DNA from: Symsagittifera roscoffensis
Lineage: Eukaryota > Xenacoelomorpha > Acoela > Convolutidae
Assembly: GCF_963678635.1 (NCBI RefSeq)
Contig: NC_087067.1
Span: 3,483,072 to 3,547,071 of the forward strand
Length of the DNA stretch: 64,000 bases
Direction: 5' to 3'
The position numbers were made by a program, and so were the translations under genes. Positions 46,826-59,039 of this stretch are shown one piece after another (within the stretch, counting starts at the first letter, position 1; every line of letters begins with the position of its first letter). The notes below the pieces were generated by a model, which saw only the letters and a program-made list of their open reading frames with translations, did no database searches and was not told the origin of the DNA.

Positions 46826-47890
46826 GAATCTTACGAAGAAACCAACTTTGCAAAATCTTAATTGGGGCAGAGTGTTGAAACAAAAACCTGCCTATTTAGA
46901 TTCTACTGACCCGAGATCTAGAAATTTTCCCCAACCCATGGCGACCGATTGGAAGGAACGATCGGACATTGATTATGACGTCGTACACATGAACCACCCT
47001 CGACGGCTGGCACAGGAGCAACTAGTTTCGGCCGCGGATGGGACATCAATGGTTGGTGGCAAACAAGCTGAGGGAGGAAAGTCCAAACAACCGAGTAAAC
47101 GGACAGAGCTCCTGTTTCAACGGCTTAAAGACAGCAATAAGAGGTATAGACCCGTAAATCAGAAAGTAGTTAGCGAATCTAAGCATACTCTAACCTTAGC
47201 AAATGGCTCTGTACTTAGGAAAAGTGGAGTTGCCGGAAAGGTGATCAAGCCAAATGCGCCAAAAATTTCGGACAAACTAACGATACCACCCCCAACAATG
47301 AGTGCACTGAAACAACGGGCGGAGTTAAAGCGAGCACAAGAGGGGCAAACGGCGGGACAAGTTCACGAAGCACAACCGAAGCTGGAACGCACGAAAGGAC
47401 ACAGGATCGTGACTATGGGGAGGAGGCTGATTCAGATTCGGAATACGAGTCACAAAGGATTTCAAAATACGCCGGACAAAATAGCGATACAACAACAGTC
47501 GAACATGACCGGGGAGATAATTCGAAGGCACCAACGGCATCTACCGAAATAGAAAATGTTGTGGGAAATTCCAACGGAGGCGGAGTACCGGCGTCCAAAG
47601 GAGTAAACACTCAAACCCAAACCATGGGTACCGGACAAGGGGAAAGTGCCCCAAAATTGAACTATGAACCACAGCCAGGGAAACGGGCTAAAAAGAAAGG
47701 GGAGCGAGTTCGGCGCCAACGTCTCGTTTCATATTCTAGTCAAGACTCACAAGATTCGGATGGGGCAGGATCAAGAAAAAGTACTCGAAAGCGGACAGCA
47801 GTATCAAAATTCGGTGGGGTCATGATTGATAGCATATTAAAATTGCGGAAAAACAGGGGAGAGGAAGACAAGGAGCAGGACACGGCCTAA
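46824..47890 (+). pseudogene. Retrotransposon 2 integrase C-terminus and pol extension
   Basis: Starts at NLTKKPTLQNLNWG, matching NLTKKPSLWNLNFG in element 1. It runs through MATDWKERSDIDYD to a charged linker. A frameshift near 47340 moves the homology to the frame ending at 47890, with RQRLVSYSSQDS, RKRTAV and VMID before TAA 47888-47890. Confidence 0.8.
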
Positions 47891-48045
47891 CTAGGAAGAT
47901 GGATTGGATTGATGGAAATGCGGAAAGAAAACTATTAAAACCTAAACTTATGCCCAGGGAGAGGGCTGACCATCGTGGGTCTAAAACTCAAACATTTATC
48001 CCTTCGATATTTTAAACTTCTGTTTAAAAATAATCTTTGAGGGAA

Positions 48046-48267
48046 TGTCATATATATATTATCTCCCTCTAACCTTTAGCTATATATATAATGTGTTGAT
48101 TGGCGCCATTGGTACTGGCCATGTGTTTGGTGTGGCTAACAATTAATTAGTACCTGCCAATGTTAGTTACGTTCGTTGGTGATTTGAGTTTTGTTGCTTA
48201 ACCTTTGAGTCTGGAAATCAGCTGTTAAACTCAGTTAATTTACAATATAGAATTTGCATTTTTCACA
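48046..48267 (+). repeat. Retrotransposon 2 3' LTR, 222 bp
   Basis: TGTCATATATATATTATC...TTTTTCACA. It is preceded by a short purine tract GAGGGAA. Confidence 0.92.
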
Positions 48268-48450
48268 GACCCTTTGGGTCGGCAGGGGTAGAATCCCTGA
48301 GGAGAGAAAAGCGTCCTGCATGTTTGTGCTCGCCCTAACTTCTATCCCTTGCCCAAAGTCATCCTTAGATTTTTTTCCAAGTTTGGTTGACCAAAAATGG
48401 GTGACGTAAAAAAATTCCAAGGGAGGAACCAAAGGTAATTAGTCAGGGGA
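48268..48450 (+). mobile_element. hAT-like repeat, right part, split by retrotransposon 2
   Basis: GACCCTTTGGGTCGGCAGGGG...CTGAGGAGAG is the inverse of 17985-18045. It continues the repeat begun at 44962. Confidence 0.55.
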
Positions 48451-48572
48451 TGAATCTTTTTCATTGGAAAACTTCGGCGGCCATCCAGCGCTACTTTCCA
48501 TTTTAACGCTTTTTATGCATTTTGACAGCTAGAATTTTAAAACGATTTTCAAGTTATTTGCACTTCCGAACT

Positions 48573-49484
48573 CATTGTCCGGGCGAAGTGATAAAATATT
48601 TGCGTTCGTGGTGGTTTTTTTCTCTAGACAAATTTGGACTTTTTAATTAGCAATTTTTGACGGATTTTTTATATCATTCAAAAAAGTATTGTTGTCTTGA
48701 CTTCTAATTGAGGAAGATATTTTACCTGTGATAAAAGCACAAAGTTACGGGGGTTTAAAGATTGCCATTTTGGCTGATTCGGTACAATTAATGCTCGATA
48801 TATTTCGTGCTACTAACGCGTAAGCTGAGATATAATCCGTATTAGAAATCGTTCCATAGTGGACTGACGCATGCTCTTTGGTCTAATAATGGCGGCTATG
48901 AAATTAGACGACAAGCAAATTAGACTGCTCCAATAAAACGGAATTAAAACTAGAAATTTGAACGAGAAGCCAAGAGCTAAAAAAATTTATTGATTGAAAT
49001 AAACTTTCAAAAATTTTTTATAATTCTTTCTCATATCAAAATATTTATTAAAAATGGTTCATAAAACATTTTAAAAAAATTTTAAACTTCATAAATTAAA
49101 TTATTGCGACATGTGAAAAAATGATTTGCGATTAAAAAAATTCGAATGAAAATTAATTAAAGCCAGCGAAAGTTAATGTAGCCAGTAAACAAATTCCACA
49201 CACTTTAACAATTCAACTGCGTCTAATTCCACATAATTGAAAATTTGCATCGATGTCTCATTTCATTTTTTTGGTCACAACTAACTTAATTTTTGTTTGA
49301 TTTCCTACGCACACTATTTAAATTTTTGCTTATGCTAAATACATCACTTTGGGCTTTACATAGCTTGTGGTATTTATTTAAAAAAAACACCATCAAGAAA
49401 GTTCATTTCAAATTACTTCAGTGAAAATAAATCGCAGTCGGAACAATCAGGGCTGCGTCCTGATACGAGCAATCTTGTTTGGTC
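48573..49484 (+). mobile_element. Helentron-like non-autonomous element, copy D
   Basis: The left part aligns with copy A (TTTTTGACGGA, ATATCATTC, GGGTTTAAAGATTGCC, ACGCGTAAG). The right end has CGCAGTCGGAACA, hairpin CAGGGCTGCGTCCTG (48 bases from the end, 49448-49462) and GAGCAATCTTGTTT. About 0.9 kb, longer than A because of inserted AT-rich sequence. Confidence 0.5.
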
Positions 49485-49974
49485 TTTATACACGGACTTG
49501 TGAAACCCATGAAGTCAAAGTCAGAAAAAATATAAGTCTGGTGAAAGGACTGCCTTCAAACAACCGTGGAAACTATTTTCTCATCGTCTCTTTGTATCAA
49601 AGGGGTAAAAACGATCAAAATTAGGCCGAAAAATTAAACCCCTACAGCTGACAGATGAAATAGTTTAATTTAAAAAAAAAACGAATTAGTTGGAAAACTC
49701 ATGTCGTCTTCAAATAAAAACAAAATAACCAATTCTTTTGGATTGATTTTTTTAGTTTTATTAAAAAAATAATTAATTATAAGCGTCAAACTTTGAAGCG
49801 CAGATTTTAATACTTTAATCTTTTATATTAACAGCAAAATTTCTCGTATCAGGACAAAACACGGAATCTCTCGACTGCATTTTTTAGGGCTATCGAGTGG
49901 TGTTCGCCTTAACAAATCAATGAACTTTTCAAAAAAAATTTTAAAAAATTTGTGAGATTTTTTAGTATACCCCA
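49485..49974. other. AT-rich non-coding DNA between two inverted Helentron-like copies
   Basis: No coding signal was seen. Confidence 0.3.
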
Positions 49975-50260
49975 CAAGCCATATAAAATACAAAGTGATC
50001 CCTTTGTTCCTATTATTTTATCTTCCTTAAACATTCGCATTAAACATTCGGTTACGCGTTAATTGTCGCAAATTGGCCAAATTGGTAATCTTTAAACCCC
50101 AAAAATTTTTACAAAAATTGATCACATGTGAAATATATTCTAAAGTTTGAGCTCAGAACAAAACTGCTATTCGAATGATCTTAAGTTCCGTCAAAAATGG
50201 CTAGTTGAAAAGCCGAAATTTGTCCAGAGAAAAAAAACACCTCGAGCACAAATATTCTAT
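49975..50260 (-). mobile_element. Helentron-like fragment, copy E (inverse)
   Basis: The reverse complement matches the left half of copies A and D: TTCCGTCAAAAATGGCTAG, GGTAATCTTTAAACCCC and GTTACGCGTTAATTGTCGC. Confidence 0.5.
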
Positions 50261-52462
50261 GATTTTTTTGGAAATACCCAACAAAAATTTGAAGACAACA
50301 AAGAAGACTAGAATAATTTATTATTGAATATAATTTTGGCATGAACTCATTCGGAGTCATGCGGACAATTCGAAACCAAGTCTGTCGCCTTTTGGTCATC
50401 AAAGTGAAATCTAAGGTAACTTTGCCATGTAAACGAGGTTAAAGTAACGCACAAAATTTTTTACTACCAGCAGTGAAAAAATTGGATAAAAATAGATTAT
50501 GTTTAGAAAATTTTCGATTATGTACAGATTTTAGAATTGTTGTAAGACTATTAAATAAATATTTGATTAGAAAGTTTATTTTAACAACCGCTTATAATGC
50601 ATTTCATTTTCCAAACGTTTTATTCTGTATACCTCCATTGAGCAACTATAATCAAAAACACTCTAAAATTGTTTTTTTTTCTGTATCAAGTTTCATGCTA
50701 TATATGCAAAATTTATACGAATGAAACACAGATTAGATACATTTAATTTGCAGAAACTTTGCGGCACGCAATTTTCCTCAAATGAGTTCAGCTCACTATA
50801 ACACTGCCGAAGGTTTGTCATGCTCAAGAGGTTTTGCTAGCCTTTAAGAAAAAATTATTAGTTTAAGCTTTGGATGATTAAAACTGAAATGAGTACAGCT
50901 GTTATAGCGTTTTAGAAAATATAATTAATTTTATACAAATTTTCTTAACAAATTTTGTGCAGATTATCAAAAAATTATCAACAGATTGTATGCTGATTAT
51001 CTGCAGATTATATACAGGTTTTATAGAATAGAAAAATCGATTATTTTGGCTCTAATACCTATTCATTTTTGGTGGAAAAAATCGACTTTATCTTTATGAA
51101 ATCGATTATTGTTCACAAAGTGGTTGTAGACAAAACCATTCCATACTTCTGACATGACATATCTTCTGACATGACAATAAAGACGAGTTCTCAATGGACC
51201 TCTAGCTTCAGGTCTACCGCAGCTTTACCAATTTAGGCTACAATACTGGTAAAATATAAAAAAAATTCTACATGCACTAAAAACGGCCTTGATTTGCAAA
51301 AAAGAGTTTCGCTCAAAAAATATCTCAGCCTGGAATGTAAAGAAATAGTCGAAAAAACAGATACAGATTATGTTTAGATAAGCTGGACAGCTTTTCATAG
51401 ATTCTCTAGGAATAGCATAAATCAAAAACAATTAATTAATTATTAAAACAACAATTTTTAATTTCTGTAAAGTAATTTTCTTAAGAGTTTCGACACTTAC
51501 AAGTTTTCTTTTACTAGCTCAAGTTTCTCGGAAAAATCACTCCAAGCTATAGTTTCTTTCCACTTATAAGAGTTTTCGGAACAAAAACCTTTTACTAGTT
51601 GAGTTATTGAGATAAAACCCTTCTTTATGAAATGGATTATGAACAAAAAGGTATTGTACAATTAACAGCGTGGCACTCAATTCCTATGGCTTGAACTCAA
51701 ATCGAGCTCATAAAGAAAAACTTTTGTAACAAAAATTATGTATCATTCATTTCATATTTTGTGTAATTGTCATCAAAATATGAACGCAACAGCATTGATT
51801 TATTCCACTAATGACATCAAGTTTTTCAGGTCAATTCATGTTCTGATTCTATCGGTTTTAACGACGACAGAACTGGACGACAGAAATCTGGGATGATAAA
51901 ATTACACAATTTGTTAGAATTTATTCCTTTCACCCCCAATTTCAAACTTTTTGTCCCATAATTGAACCCCAAATCTTCATCTGGGACAAAAAAATTTTAC
52001 AATTTTTCAGATTTTAATCCTTTCACCCCCAATTTCAAACTTTTTGTCCCATAATTGGACCTCAAATCTTAAAATATTTGTACCATGTTACTAAACCAGA
52101 TCTAAGTTTTCTTAATTTTTGGCGCCTAAACGGCTGTTGTCTAAAGTTTTAGACTTCTCAATTTTACCTCGAAAATGTAAGCGCTGGAGGCCATCTATCA
52201 TTTTACCATACCGGACTAGATTACGACAGGCAACTTAGACCAAATCAGACTGACACGTGCTATCACCACAGGAGACCGATGAAACGGCACAAGTTATTAG
52301 ATACAATCCGTCTGTTAAGAATTCAAGACAAATCAAAAGACCTTTGTATGAAGATTCATGTCACCAGAAACACCTATATAACTGATTCGGTCTTTTTCCA
52401 TTTCAACTTACTCGAATTTACTCGAATTGGATAGAAATTGAAGAAATTGAACTGTTTGAGGC
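50261..52462. other. AT-rich non-coding DNA with one 93-bp tandem duplication
   Basis: At about 51905-52090 a 93-bp segment containing CCTTTCACCCCCAATTTCAA and TTTTTGTCCCATAATTG occurs twice in tandem. The rest has no recognisable feature. Confidence 0.5.
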
Positions 52463-52466
52463 TGTA

Positions 52467-52781
52467 GTGAAGAGAGTTATTTATGTCATGTTTATTATAG
52501 AGTTAGCGGGGGGCCTACCGCAATTCGGGCGACCGACTAACGGGGGAGAGCAACAATCAGGGTACATCAAGAGAGAACCGGTGAATGAGCTGAAAGGCCA
52601 GAGGCAAGACAAGTGTGACAACTGTGGGAACTGGCTAAAACCAAACTATCGGAAAAATTGTCCTGCAAGATATATTTTTTGTAACAATTGCAGCGGCCGC
52701 GGACATGTTGCGAAGCAGTGTAAAAAGCCTATGGTAAACCTAGTAGATGGATTTGAGTTTATGCAGTACGAAACGAATTGA
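52467..52781 (+). pseudogene. Retrotransposon 3 gag fragment with zinc knuckles
   Basis: C-D-N-C...K-N-C and C-N-N-C-S-G-R-G-H-V-A-K-Q-C give two knuckles. The first has the same stretched spacing as in elements 1 and 2 but with Asn-Tyr-Arg-Lys replacing the His region. The capsid part is missing. Confidence 0.72.
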
Positions 52782-53733
52782 ATCCAAAAATGGGATGACG
52801 AGACGAATTACGAGGAGTTACATTTTCATTTATGAATTACATTTTCAGATGGGGAAAAACCGGTGGCATAGAGAATTTCAAAAAGATTGCGCCAGCCCGG
52901 TTTCGTTTATCTTGCAGACGATGTTACATGAACTCAAAGCTCAGGACAGATTCGTAGGAGTTCGATTGGTTCCAGATCACTTCAAGAATGCTTTTTACAA
53001 TTTCAACTGACGATACGAACAAAATAATTGGGAGAAACTTTATCAATATTAGGTCTGAAGGGTGGTTGGCACAAAACGTAGAACCACTTATAACCGAAGA
53101 CGGCCAACGGGACATCATCGGCAATAGTGTTAGGCCGCAATGGGGAATCGAAGTTTGACAGAAACAGATGGCTCGTTCAGTCAATGAAGTTGGGTAAAAA
53201 AGTGACAACTCGAAGATACAAAATTCTCCAAACCAACGTAAAATCATTTAGTATTTTTTGCAAAGGTTCAAGGACTTGTTTGAACGGAACGTAATGCAAT
53301 TTCACGCTTTTTCACGCATTTTCACGGAAGGAAACGCATTTTCACGAACCGCTGCAGGTAACGGGAGAACGTGTCCCAATTCATTTATTGCCTAGAGTTG
53401 AGAAAACAATCGGTCGGTAAGTGCTAAAGGAGGGTCATACTGGGCTGTAACCGCCAAAGGAGACGGATCGGAGAAATAAGCGCTGAATTCAAAATTGATG
53501 AATAAACAAATTTACCGGAATCGTTACTAGATGACCAATATGAATGAACTACTTATTAACGTAGCGTTGGCGACCAGAGGAAATACTTACGAAGCCATTT
53601 GGTTCTCAGTTAACCACTTATAGTACGCATATGTTCATATGAAATTGAGCGAAGCCACGATTCGGCAATGTAACTTAAGTATTGTTGGCGGCAATATAAC
53701 AGGAAACTACCGGTTCAAAACGGGGTTGTAGGT

Positions 53734-53952
53734 TTGGGCGATATGGCTAACGAATTTCAACGAGTCGTGGACTTCTTGTTGGGTTACTTACCAGGGCTGC
53801 ATGTATACCTGGATAATATACTAATTGCCGTCCGGGGTTCAGAGGAACGCCACTGCTGGAATGAAGTTCGGGGGGCCTTAAAAGTACTAGTTGCGAATAA
53901 TGCTGCGGTTAAATGGAGTGAATGTACTTTCTTTGCTAAAGAAAAAGTTTGA
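53734..53952 (+). pseudogene. Retrotransposon 3 reverse transcriptase fragment
   Basis: ANEFQRVVDFLLG then HVYLDNILIAVRGSEE: the Y-x-D-D box is Y-L-D-N. It is followed by KWSECTFFAKEKV, aligned with KCQFARKE in element 1. Confidence 0.78.
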
Positions 53953-54286
53953 TTGGGATTTCAGTTGTCAAAAAAGGGCAAAAGTTCAAATAAGAGCGAG
54001 AAGTCGAATTCATCATGATTATGACGCAACCATAGAAAATCACGGACATTAGCCTTTGATGGGCTCCATTAATCAATTATACTGAATCTGGCAGCTACAA
54101 CTGAACCGTTCAGGAATTCAATGAAAAAACATACTCGTTTTGAATGGGGACCAGCACATGAAAAAGCATTTCCTTAGATGAAGTGAATCGTGAGTGATTT
54201 TGTCCAAAATCATCATTTTGAGATAAATTTGACGCTTCGAAACAGGACCTGGGTCAGCGTTATTTAGAACAGTAACATACCAATGG

Positions 54287-54664
54287 ATGACAACCAGTTT
54301 CGTATGCATCCAGATTTTAAAAAAAATTATCTGGCGCTCCATTCGAAATAAAAACAAACCATTATCGGGATTGTCAGAAAAGAAAAACCCAAATTCAACC
54401 CAAAATCTGTTAGTACGGAAGGTAGACCGGCTGTTATCGTTCGACTACGATATTGAACATTTTCCAGTAAATAATATGCGATTGGTGTATTATTTTTCTA
54501 GACTCCCGTTGGAAAAAGATCCGAAATTGTCAGAGCTTGATAACACTTTCTTAGTAGCTAAAACTATTGCAATAAGTAGGATTCTTGAACCAGTAGCTAA
54601 AACTAACACCGCTGAGGTTGATCGAAATCATGGTTTAATATGTAGAATCAAAAGAGAACAATAA
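54287..54664 (+). pseudogene. Retrotransposon 3 RNase H C-terminal fragment
   Basis: VRKVDRLLSFDYDIEHFPV and YYFSRLPLE align with the end of RNase H in element 1 (RWLDRLIPFDFQVEQKPG, YLSRHPSL). The catalytic part is lost. Confidence 0.68.
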
Positions 54665-55158
54665 TTACGTCATTGGAAAGAATTTGCAGCGAAGAAACTA
54701 TTTGACGCATTTGTCATTCGACCAAAGTTTGTAATTCTGGACACCTATGCACAGAAAACTGCAAAACTTGTACTTTAATTAACCCATTCCAGATGAATCA
54801 AAACAATCAACATGCTGAAAACCGGCAGGAGAACCACGAACTGCCTACCATTAAAGTCCATGGGACTAAATCCTTGCATCAACCGTCGGCTGAAACAACG
54901 CCAATTCCGCCAAAAACATTCCCGATTACATGATTTGATCGGTCAGATTTCTCGGATGCCGAATTCATTGCGATTTTTACTGAAGCAGGTGAAATATTCA
55001 ATTGAATTGTGGAGTCCTTACAATCAAATAACATAAACCAGATTCGAGACTTAGGTCCTTATTTTGCGAAAAATAACGACAAGCTGCATACATCCAATGG
55101 GATACTTTTTCGGGGCGATAGGATGGTGATGCGGCCGTAATTAAGGGCACCAATCATA

Positions 55159-55664
55159 ATGAGGCTCCATAAGGGTGACTCGGGCATGTGGAAAGTGAAA
55201 GGAGTGGCGAATAGTTACTTTTGGCGGCCTCATATAAATCGTCAAATTCAACTGGCGGCGACGAGTTATCGAGATTGCATCAACTCCAGTAAAAATTTGA
55301 AATCGGTCTTTCCCATCGAGGAAGTTACGCAACTTGATGCCTAAGAAGAACCGAATCGAGAAGTTCAATTAGATACTTATTAACATAGACAGAATTTCTA
55401 AGTTTCCTAACAATTCAAGTTACTACCAGGACAGCGGTTGAGGTAATTACGGAAATTATGGAGAGCTACAATACGTTATTCGCAATACCGAGGTTAATCG
55501 AAATTTACCAGGGTTCAGGATTCACCTCGAAGTCCATCGGTGAGTTCTGCGCGAAAAACAATATACGGTTGATATTCACACCGGTGGCGAACCGTTCGGG
55601 CTTGAATAGCGGTGTATTTGCACAATACGGGAACGCTCCATGGCGTATTTGTTCCCGAAATTAA
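55159..55664 (+). pseudogene. Retrotransposon 3 integrase fragments
   Basis: The first part (YFWRPHI...SSKNLK) aligns with the zinc-binding region. The second part (IEIYQGSGFTSKSIGEFC) aligns with IRVDQGTNF of element 1, with the catalytic Asp changed to Tyr. FTPVANRSG follows. Confidence 0.7.
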
Positions 55665-55729
55665 AACTGGCTCTCAAAACGTCAATTAAAGAAATAATGT
55701 CTTGTATTCGAACGACAATGGGATATTAG

Positions 55730-57687
55730 CCAATTGAAGCACATTTTTGCCGGAAGCCAAATACGGTTTGGCATACGGTTACTAAACCTGCGTCCTTGAA
55801 TAACCTGTCTTAGAAAAATGTGTTATATTTCTTAGATAAGAATAGGATATTTCCGGCTCAAGAAATGCAAAACTATACGTTAACCGACGATGACACAACG
55901 ATTGACATTTATGAATGCATAGACCATCCTCTGGTGACCCACGGACAGCGCAGTGTTACACCGAGGTAAGTCACACCGAATCAAGCCCCGGTTTTGAGCG
56001 CTCAGATAAAAGTTATCATCTCTTTCGAAAAGAACAAGATCGATCAAAAGTGAAACCTTATTCTGAAACTATGACGGAAGAAGTCGTACGGTTACCTGGA
56101 ATTCTTGTAAAAAAACATAGGTCTGATATTTCAATAAGTTGAAGTGAACGAATCCCTGATCAGAAGAAGCCTCAGTCACCTCAACGATCAGAGGTTAACG
56201 TGCCAATGGTTACAAATCGGGGGCAAGCGGACGAGTCCAAGGAATCCAGGAAGTCAGCGGCGTTACAAGAACCTCAAGATCTGCCGAAAGATTCCATAAA
56301 AGCAAAGGGCAATATGGCAGACCGACCAACTGTAGTTACGGTATCAGTCGAAAATCCGATCGTTATTGGAAGCTGCTCGGACGGGTTAACGTCTGTAGAT
56401 GGTCCAATAGGAAGTCAAACGAGGTCAATAGGAAGTCAAACATAATGGGAAGCTAACGTCGATCAGAGCCGAACCCTACGATCTGCACTCCCGCGAAAAA
56501 AAACGTAGTTCACCCGAAAACTGGAGAATTATTTCCGTATTTTAGCTCCGAAAAAAATAGTGGGATAAAGTTGGACATCGAGTCAAAACTGCAAGATTGA
56601 AGGAACAGAAAATCCCAGTTACGCTCTCGTCTACCGAGAAAGTGGACATAAACTTTCCAACGGTTAACATGGTTCTCAGGGATGGAGGTAAAGGACGGGC
56701 TAACATGCCCCCGTAAGGAATCGGAAGGGCTAACTGTAACGCCTGAGCCAATTAAGATGAAGTGTTTTAGTTCGCATTCGGAAGAAACACCAATGAGCCG
56801 GATAAAACGCTCAGTCTAGGGGATCGAGACAAAGTGGAGACCGGGGAACACCGAAGAAAGAACTGGTGACTCCAAAGAAGATCCCGAGTCCCAAAAAACG
56901 AAATGCAGAGGACACATATTTCGATCGGATCGGGAGATGCGTCAATTTTACTGGGTAGTGGAATATGCTCCCTCCGGATGTCGTAAGTGATTTGGATGAA
57001 CCATTCTTGGGGCACTTTGTTGACCTGCTCGACAAGCTACGGAGGATTAACAAACATTCTAAGAGAATCGTGCTCGTAACAGATTTGCAGGGGAATACGA
57101 TCAATGGATTCCGCTTGCAATCACTTTATCAGGGACTAGAGGCCCGTATTCGGAAAAGTCGAAAGAACCCAGTAAATTGGTCGATGCTGCTCAGGCCGAA
57201 ATCAGCGGACTGGTGAAGCCATCGACAAGGCTGTTTAGGAGCTGCTCTACGGAGTTATGGCTGAAAGTGACAGTATCCCGACACAGAGCGCACAGCGGGT
57301 CAATTTGGAAACCTGCCAGAGACGACTAATTCTGGGATCGAGGGGTTATTTCTTCAAAGTCAGAACTCTCGCCAGTGGTGACTATGCAGGGACACGCCGT
57401 TGGGTGTTCAACCTCCGGTAAAACCACCATTTTCATCTCTTGCCTCTGAACAAACATCAAAGTAAACGATAATTTTGGATATCGATTCGCCAATCAAGGA
57501 ATGATCGAATAACGAGCACAATGAGCCATCTACAATTATACAAGGAAAAGCGGATATAGCCAACGTGAGTGGGGATTCGAGCGGTCCGATGTTGACAGAC
57601 GACTTGGATATTGCGGACGATACGTCGCCGATAAGTATGACCGAACAAGACCATGGCCAGACTTTGGGAGAGTTGGAGAGCCTTTAA
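55730..57687 (+). pseudogene. Retrotransposon 3 post-integrase region
   Basis: PIEAHFCRKPNTVWHTVTKP at about 55732 matches the conserved post-core segment FEAHHGRKANTVFRNLTKKP. The rest is a low-complexity, frame-broken tail ending in an acidic run before TAA near 57687. No envelope-like membrane protein was seen. Confidence 0.6.
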
Positions 57688-57838
57688 ACTAAAACTTTCT
57701 TAGACTTTCCTTGTTCGGGTAGAAGTGATAGGATTTTATCAGTAGGACCATTGAACGAAGAATCAAATGTACTTATATGTTATTGCTGCAGTAAATTGAA
57801 TACTGATTACGCAACATTTCGAATTAATGAAGTGGGAG

Positions 57839-58020
57839 TGTGGTGAAGAGTGTTAAGTAACTCATGTTCATTAAGCATTTTGTGCTATATTACTATCTCA
57901 TGATTAAAAAAGTCAACATTAAAGAGTTTGTGAACTGAGCGGTTAGCCATTGGTGCAGGTGACCTAAAAGAATTAATGTTTGTTTTGTTACTTTTTGCAT
58001 TAGTTACGTACGTCATTACA
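57839..58020 (+). repeat. Possible 3' LTR of retrotransposon 3
   Basis: Starts TGTGGTGAAGAGTGTTAAG after a purine tract and may end at ATTACA near 58020. The first about 35 bases match 52463-52497 at roughly 28 positions, which may be the remnant of the 5' LTR start. The end is uncertain. Confidence 0.4.
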
Positions 58021-58744
58021 GAATCAATGAGTATACTTCCTCAGGGGCTACAAATTTTTTGGTGCTAGTTTGTGGGGCTATAATAGGAAAATCCCACTGA
58101 TTCAGCATATGATTAATTATGAAATTGGCTCTTTTCACGCTACCTCTTTACTTTTTTCTGAAATTTCATGCCCTATGAACAAATATTCGATAGCTTTATT
58201 TTGTATTTTATGAGGGGGTGGGAAACTAGAATAGAGCCATGAAACTTTTTAAAAGTGGTCACAGTTTATTTTTGTTTGGATTAGTTCAAACTCCAAAATG
58301 ACAGCACCGTACTTTGCAGTAAATAATATCAAATCGAGACAAGAAGTTGGGTCAAACACAAAGATGCAAACAATTTTTGGCTCTTTTTTACTTCGTTTTC
58401 ATTACTCTAGAATTACAATTTTGAAAACTATTTGAACGTGGTTATAATCAAAGACAACTTTGCATGGTGAACAAACCAAATCTTGTGAACAAGTGTTTTT
58501 CTTACGTAACACCGTAACTTGGCAGGATTTAGCAACAAAATCTCTCTAAAAACAATTACAAAATTTGAAAATTTTAAAATTTGGGGCGGGGAGTGGAAAA
58601 GAACCCATATTTTGCCCCACGAAAAATTTTCCCCTACAAATTAGACATACTTGGACGTATTGTGATAATTTGCAAATTTTTTCACCGTTTCAACCATGTA
58701 CTGAATATCTTAATCGATTGTTTCGGAAAGTTTAATCTCTTAAA
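58021..58744. other. AT-rich non-coding DNA, nothing recognised
   Basis: No open frame or matched repeat was seen. Confidence 0.3.
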
Positions 58745-58868
58745 CTAACCCCCCCCCCCTTTGATACATAGTAACGAACAGCCACCCTTACAATGAAATA
58801 TTTGAGCGCTTAAACATATGCGAATTTATACCTAACGTATCGCCCCCCCCCTCCTTCCAAAAGGGGGT
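58745..58868 (-). repeat. Short interspersed repeat with TTCGTTACTAGGTAC ends (copy 3, inverse)
   Basis: The reverse complement has the AAAAGGGGG start, a CGAATT/GCATATG core and GTTCGTTACTATGTATC near the other end, in the order of 34430-34550. It abuts the long-TIR element. Confidence 0.5.
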
Positions 58869-59039
58869 AATATTTAATGCACACAATCGGGCTAAAATAA
58901 TTATTGCCCACATGTTATGCCCATAAGGCCAAGCCACTGGGATCTACCCGGGCTGGGGTGCTCGACTCATGATTCGACCGAAACGGTCGAAGGATGTCCG
59001 TTTTTGATTTTTTCAGTCGAGCGATACCGACTTCGACTT

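Larger units (their letters stand above)
45125..48267 (+). mobile_element. Ty3/gypsy-type retrotransposon 2, internally deleted
   Basis: Two LTRs (45125-45347 and 48046-48267) differ at few sites, and GACC flanks both sides (45121-45124 and 48268-48271). The internal part holds gag, protease and the C-terminal end of integrase plus the pol extension; RT, RNase H and the integrase zinc and core domains are missing. Compared with element 1, about 2.9 kb has been lost at a single junction near 46822. The element would need proteins from an intact relative to move, and its well-kept LTRs suggest it moved more recently than element 3. Confidence 0.9.
52463..58020 (+). mobile_element. Ty3/gypsy-type retrotransposon 3, degenerate relic
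   Basis: In order on the plus strand: gag knuckles (about 52600-52720), protease tail (about 53010-53160), RT (53734-53952), RNase H end (54400-54600), integrase zinc part (55159-55340), integrase core part (55458-55640), post-core region (55730-55900) and acidic tail to TAA near 57687. Every domain aligns with elements 1 and 2 but is broken by stops and frameshifts. A possible 3' LTR begins TGTGGTGAAGAG at 57839 after a purine tract (GAAGTGGGAG). Confidence 0.78.

Noticed and set aside
55700-57687. Envelope gene in the third retroelement
   Set aside because: No signal peptide, transmembrane segment or Cys pattern. The start of the region aligns with the post-integrase part of pol in elements 1 and 2.
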